From Balneolales bacterium (GTDB lineage Bacteria; Bacteroidota; Rhodothermia; Balneolales; Natronogracilivirgulaceae), in contig SKYW01000077.1 of the NCBI GenBank assembly GCA_007127695.1, positions 1 to 8,211 of the forward strand: 8,211 nt of DNA, in the 5' to 3' direction. The translations under genes were made by a program, and so were the position numbers. Shown here piece by piece: positions 7,521 to 8,211 of this stretch. How positions within the stretch are numbered: the stretch's first letter is position 1; each line of letters starts with the position of its first letter. Under the pieces are notes generated by a model. That model was not told the DNA's origin and searched no databases. It saw only the letters and a list, made by a program, of their open reading frames with translations.

Positions 7521-7579
7521 TACAAATTCATGCCGACAGCCCTAACAACAGACCGAAAACATCAGCCTGAAAAACCGTC

Positions 7580-8211
7580 ATGATCACCGATACCCCGGCC
7601 ATTGTCTTCAAAACGGTTTTCTTCAGTGAAAGCAGTCTTATTGTAACTCTTCTTACCGAAAAGCACGGAAAAATCCCCGTCATGGCCCGCGGTGCCAGAC
7701 GGAACAAAAACAGGTTTGGCGGTCTGCTCCAGCCCGGGGCCATCCTGGAGGTATCCTATTACCACAAATCAACCCGCGAAGTCCAGAACCTGCGAGATGT
7801 TTCCCAGAAACTGCCTACCTGGCGCATCCAACAGGACATGGAAAAGATGGCCATCGGCCTGGCCGCACTGGAACTGTCCGAACAACTCTGCCACGAATAT
7901 GAACCCATGCCGGACATGTACCTGTTCCTGGCCGATTTTCTTGCCTGGCTGCATGAAAGCAAATCCAGTCCGCGGTTTCTGTTTCCCTATATCCAGTATC
8001 GAATGGCACAGATCAGCGGTATTGGAATATCCCTGCAACTGTCGCAATCCGCGATCCTGAGACAATCCACAGTTTTTCCTGATTCCAGGGATTTACCCGA
8101 CTCCACGGAGACATCGGAATATATTCAAGGAGACGCGCATAGCCAACCTTCGGACAGCGCAGCCCGGGTGGATATCCCCGATGGTACGGAAAGACATACC
8201 GTAAATGAACC
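7580..8211 (+). CDS. recO: DNA repair protein RecO, 3'-truncated by window edge
   Basis: An open frame runs from the ATG at 7580 to the right edge without a stop, giving 210 codons; typical RecO is about 230-270 residues. RecO binds single-stranded DNA and SSB and, with RecR, loads RecA in RecF-pathway gap repair and annealing. The N-terminal OB-fold is clear: ITDTPAIVFKTVFFSESS (2-19), VTLLTEKHGKIPVMARGARR (22-41), then NRFGGLLQPGAILEVSYY (44-61), all in the order and spacing of the family. A helical domain follows (about 85-147). At 148-164 (IGISLQLSQSAILRQST), where many RecO proteins carry the first Cys-x-x-Cys of a zinc site, there is no cysteine. The sequence then turns into a polar Ser/Asp/Thr/Glu-rich stretch (165-210). 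No Shine-Dalgarno sequence is seen. The ATG shares its bases with the stop of a 17-codon frame (7530-7583). It probably shares a transcript with the transporter gene. Confidence 0.92.
   Translation, partial: MITDTPAIVFKTVFFSESSLIVTLLTEKHGKIPVMARGARRNKNRFGGLLQPGAILEVSYYHKSTREVQNLRDVSQKLPTWRIQQDMEKMAIGLAALELSEQLCHEYEPMPDMYLFLADFLAWLHESKSSPRFLFPYIQYRMAQISGIGISLQLSQSAILRQSTVFPDSRDLPDSTETSEYIQGDAHSQPSDSAARVDIPDGTERHTVNE

Noticed and set aside
7521..7579. Terminator between the transporter gene and recO
   Set aside because: There is no GC-rich stem followed by a T-tract in these 59 bp, so read-through into recO is more likely.
7692..8065. Several 60-120-codon frames on both strands inside the recO region
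   Set aside because: All overlap the RecO frame, whose OB-fold sequence is unmistakable. None has motifs or a better start.

Overview
The window carries seven protein-coding genes packed with almost no spare DNA. I see no RNA genes, mobile elements, CRISPR arrays or phage genes. Base composition is moderate, close to half G+C by eye. Most starts have no Shine-Dalgarno sequence; a GAGGA just before the gene starting at 2776 is the exception, and it may be there only because it codes for the end of the gene before. Weak ribosome binding sites, a 12-helix MMPL/RND-type transporter beside recO, and the style of the glycosyltransferases fit a member of the Bacteroidota or the related Balneolota/Rhodothermota. 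That placement is an inference with low confidence.

Left part (1-4743). A plus-strand glycosyltransferase with a DxD motif, cut off by the left edge, ends at 761. Only 3 bp separate it tail-to-tail from a minus-strand cluster. Read in its own direction, that cluster runs: exported CrtC/AttH-like lipocalin-fold protein (start 4743), GT-A family 2 glycosyltransferase (start 3588), GT-B family 4-like glycosyltransferase (start 2776), and a polytopic membrane protein resembling flippase/LPG-synthase transmembrane proteins (start 1697). The last three are joined by two 4-bp ATGA stop/start overlaps, and the first is 30 bp away, so one transcript is likely. The set looks like a pathway that glycosylates a lipid or a polymer unit at the membrane. 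The substrate cannot be read from the sequence.

Middle (4744-5003). This is a 260-bp divergent control region, AT-rich on the right side. It holds an ACCGGT-TTG-ACCGGT element close to the lipocalin-fold gene.

Right part (5004-8211). A full-length MMPL/RND transporter of 838 residues has a striking acidic run in its first periplasmic loop. It is followed after 59 bp by recO, the recombination mediator gene, which runs off the right edge. The visible part of RecO looks normal at the N-terminus. Where many RecO proteins begin a four-cysteine zinc site, it instead has a cysteine-free, polar, probably disordered stretch.

No clearly new system is proven. The best candidate for something undescribed is the lipocalin/glycosyltransferase/membrane-protein operon, divergent from a lipid-exporter-like MMPL gene.
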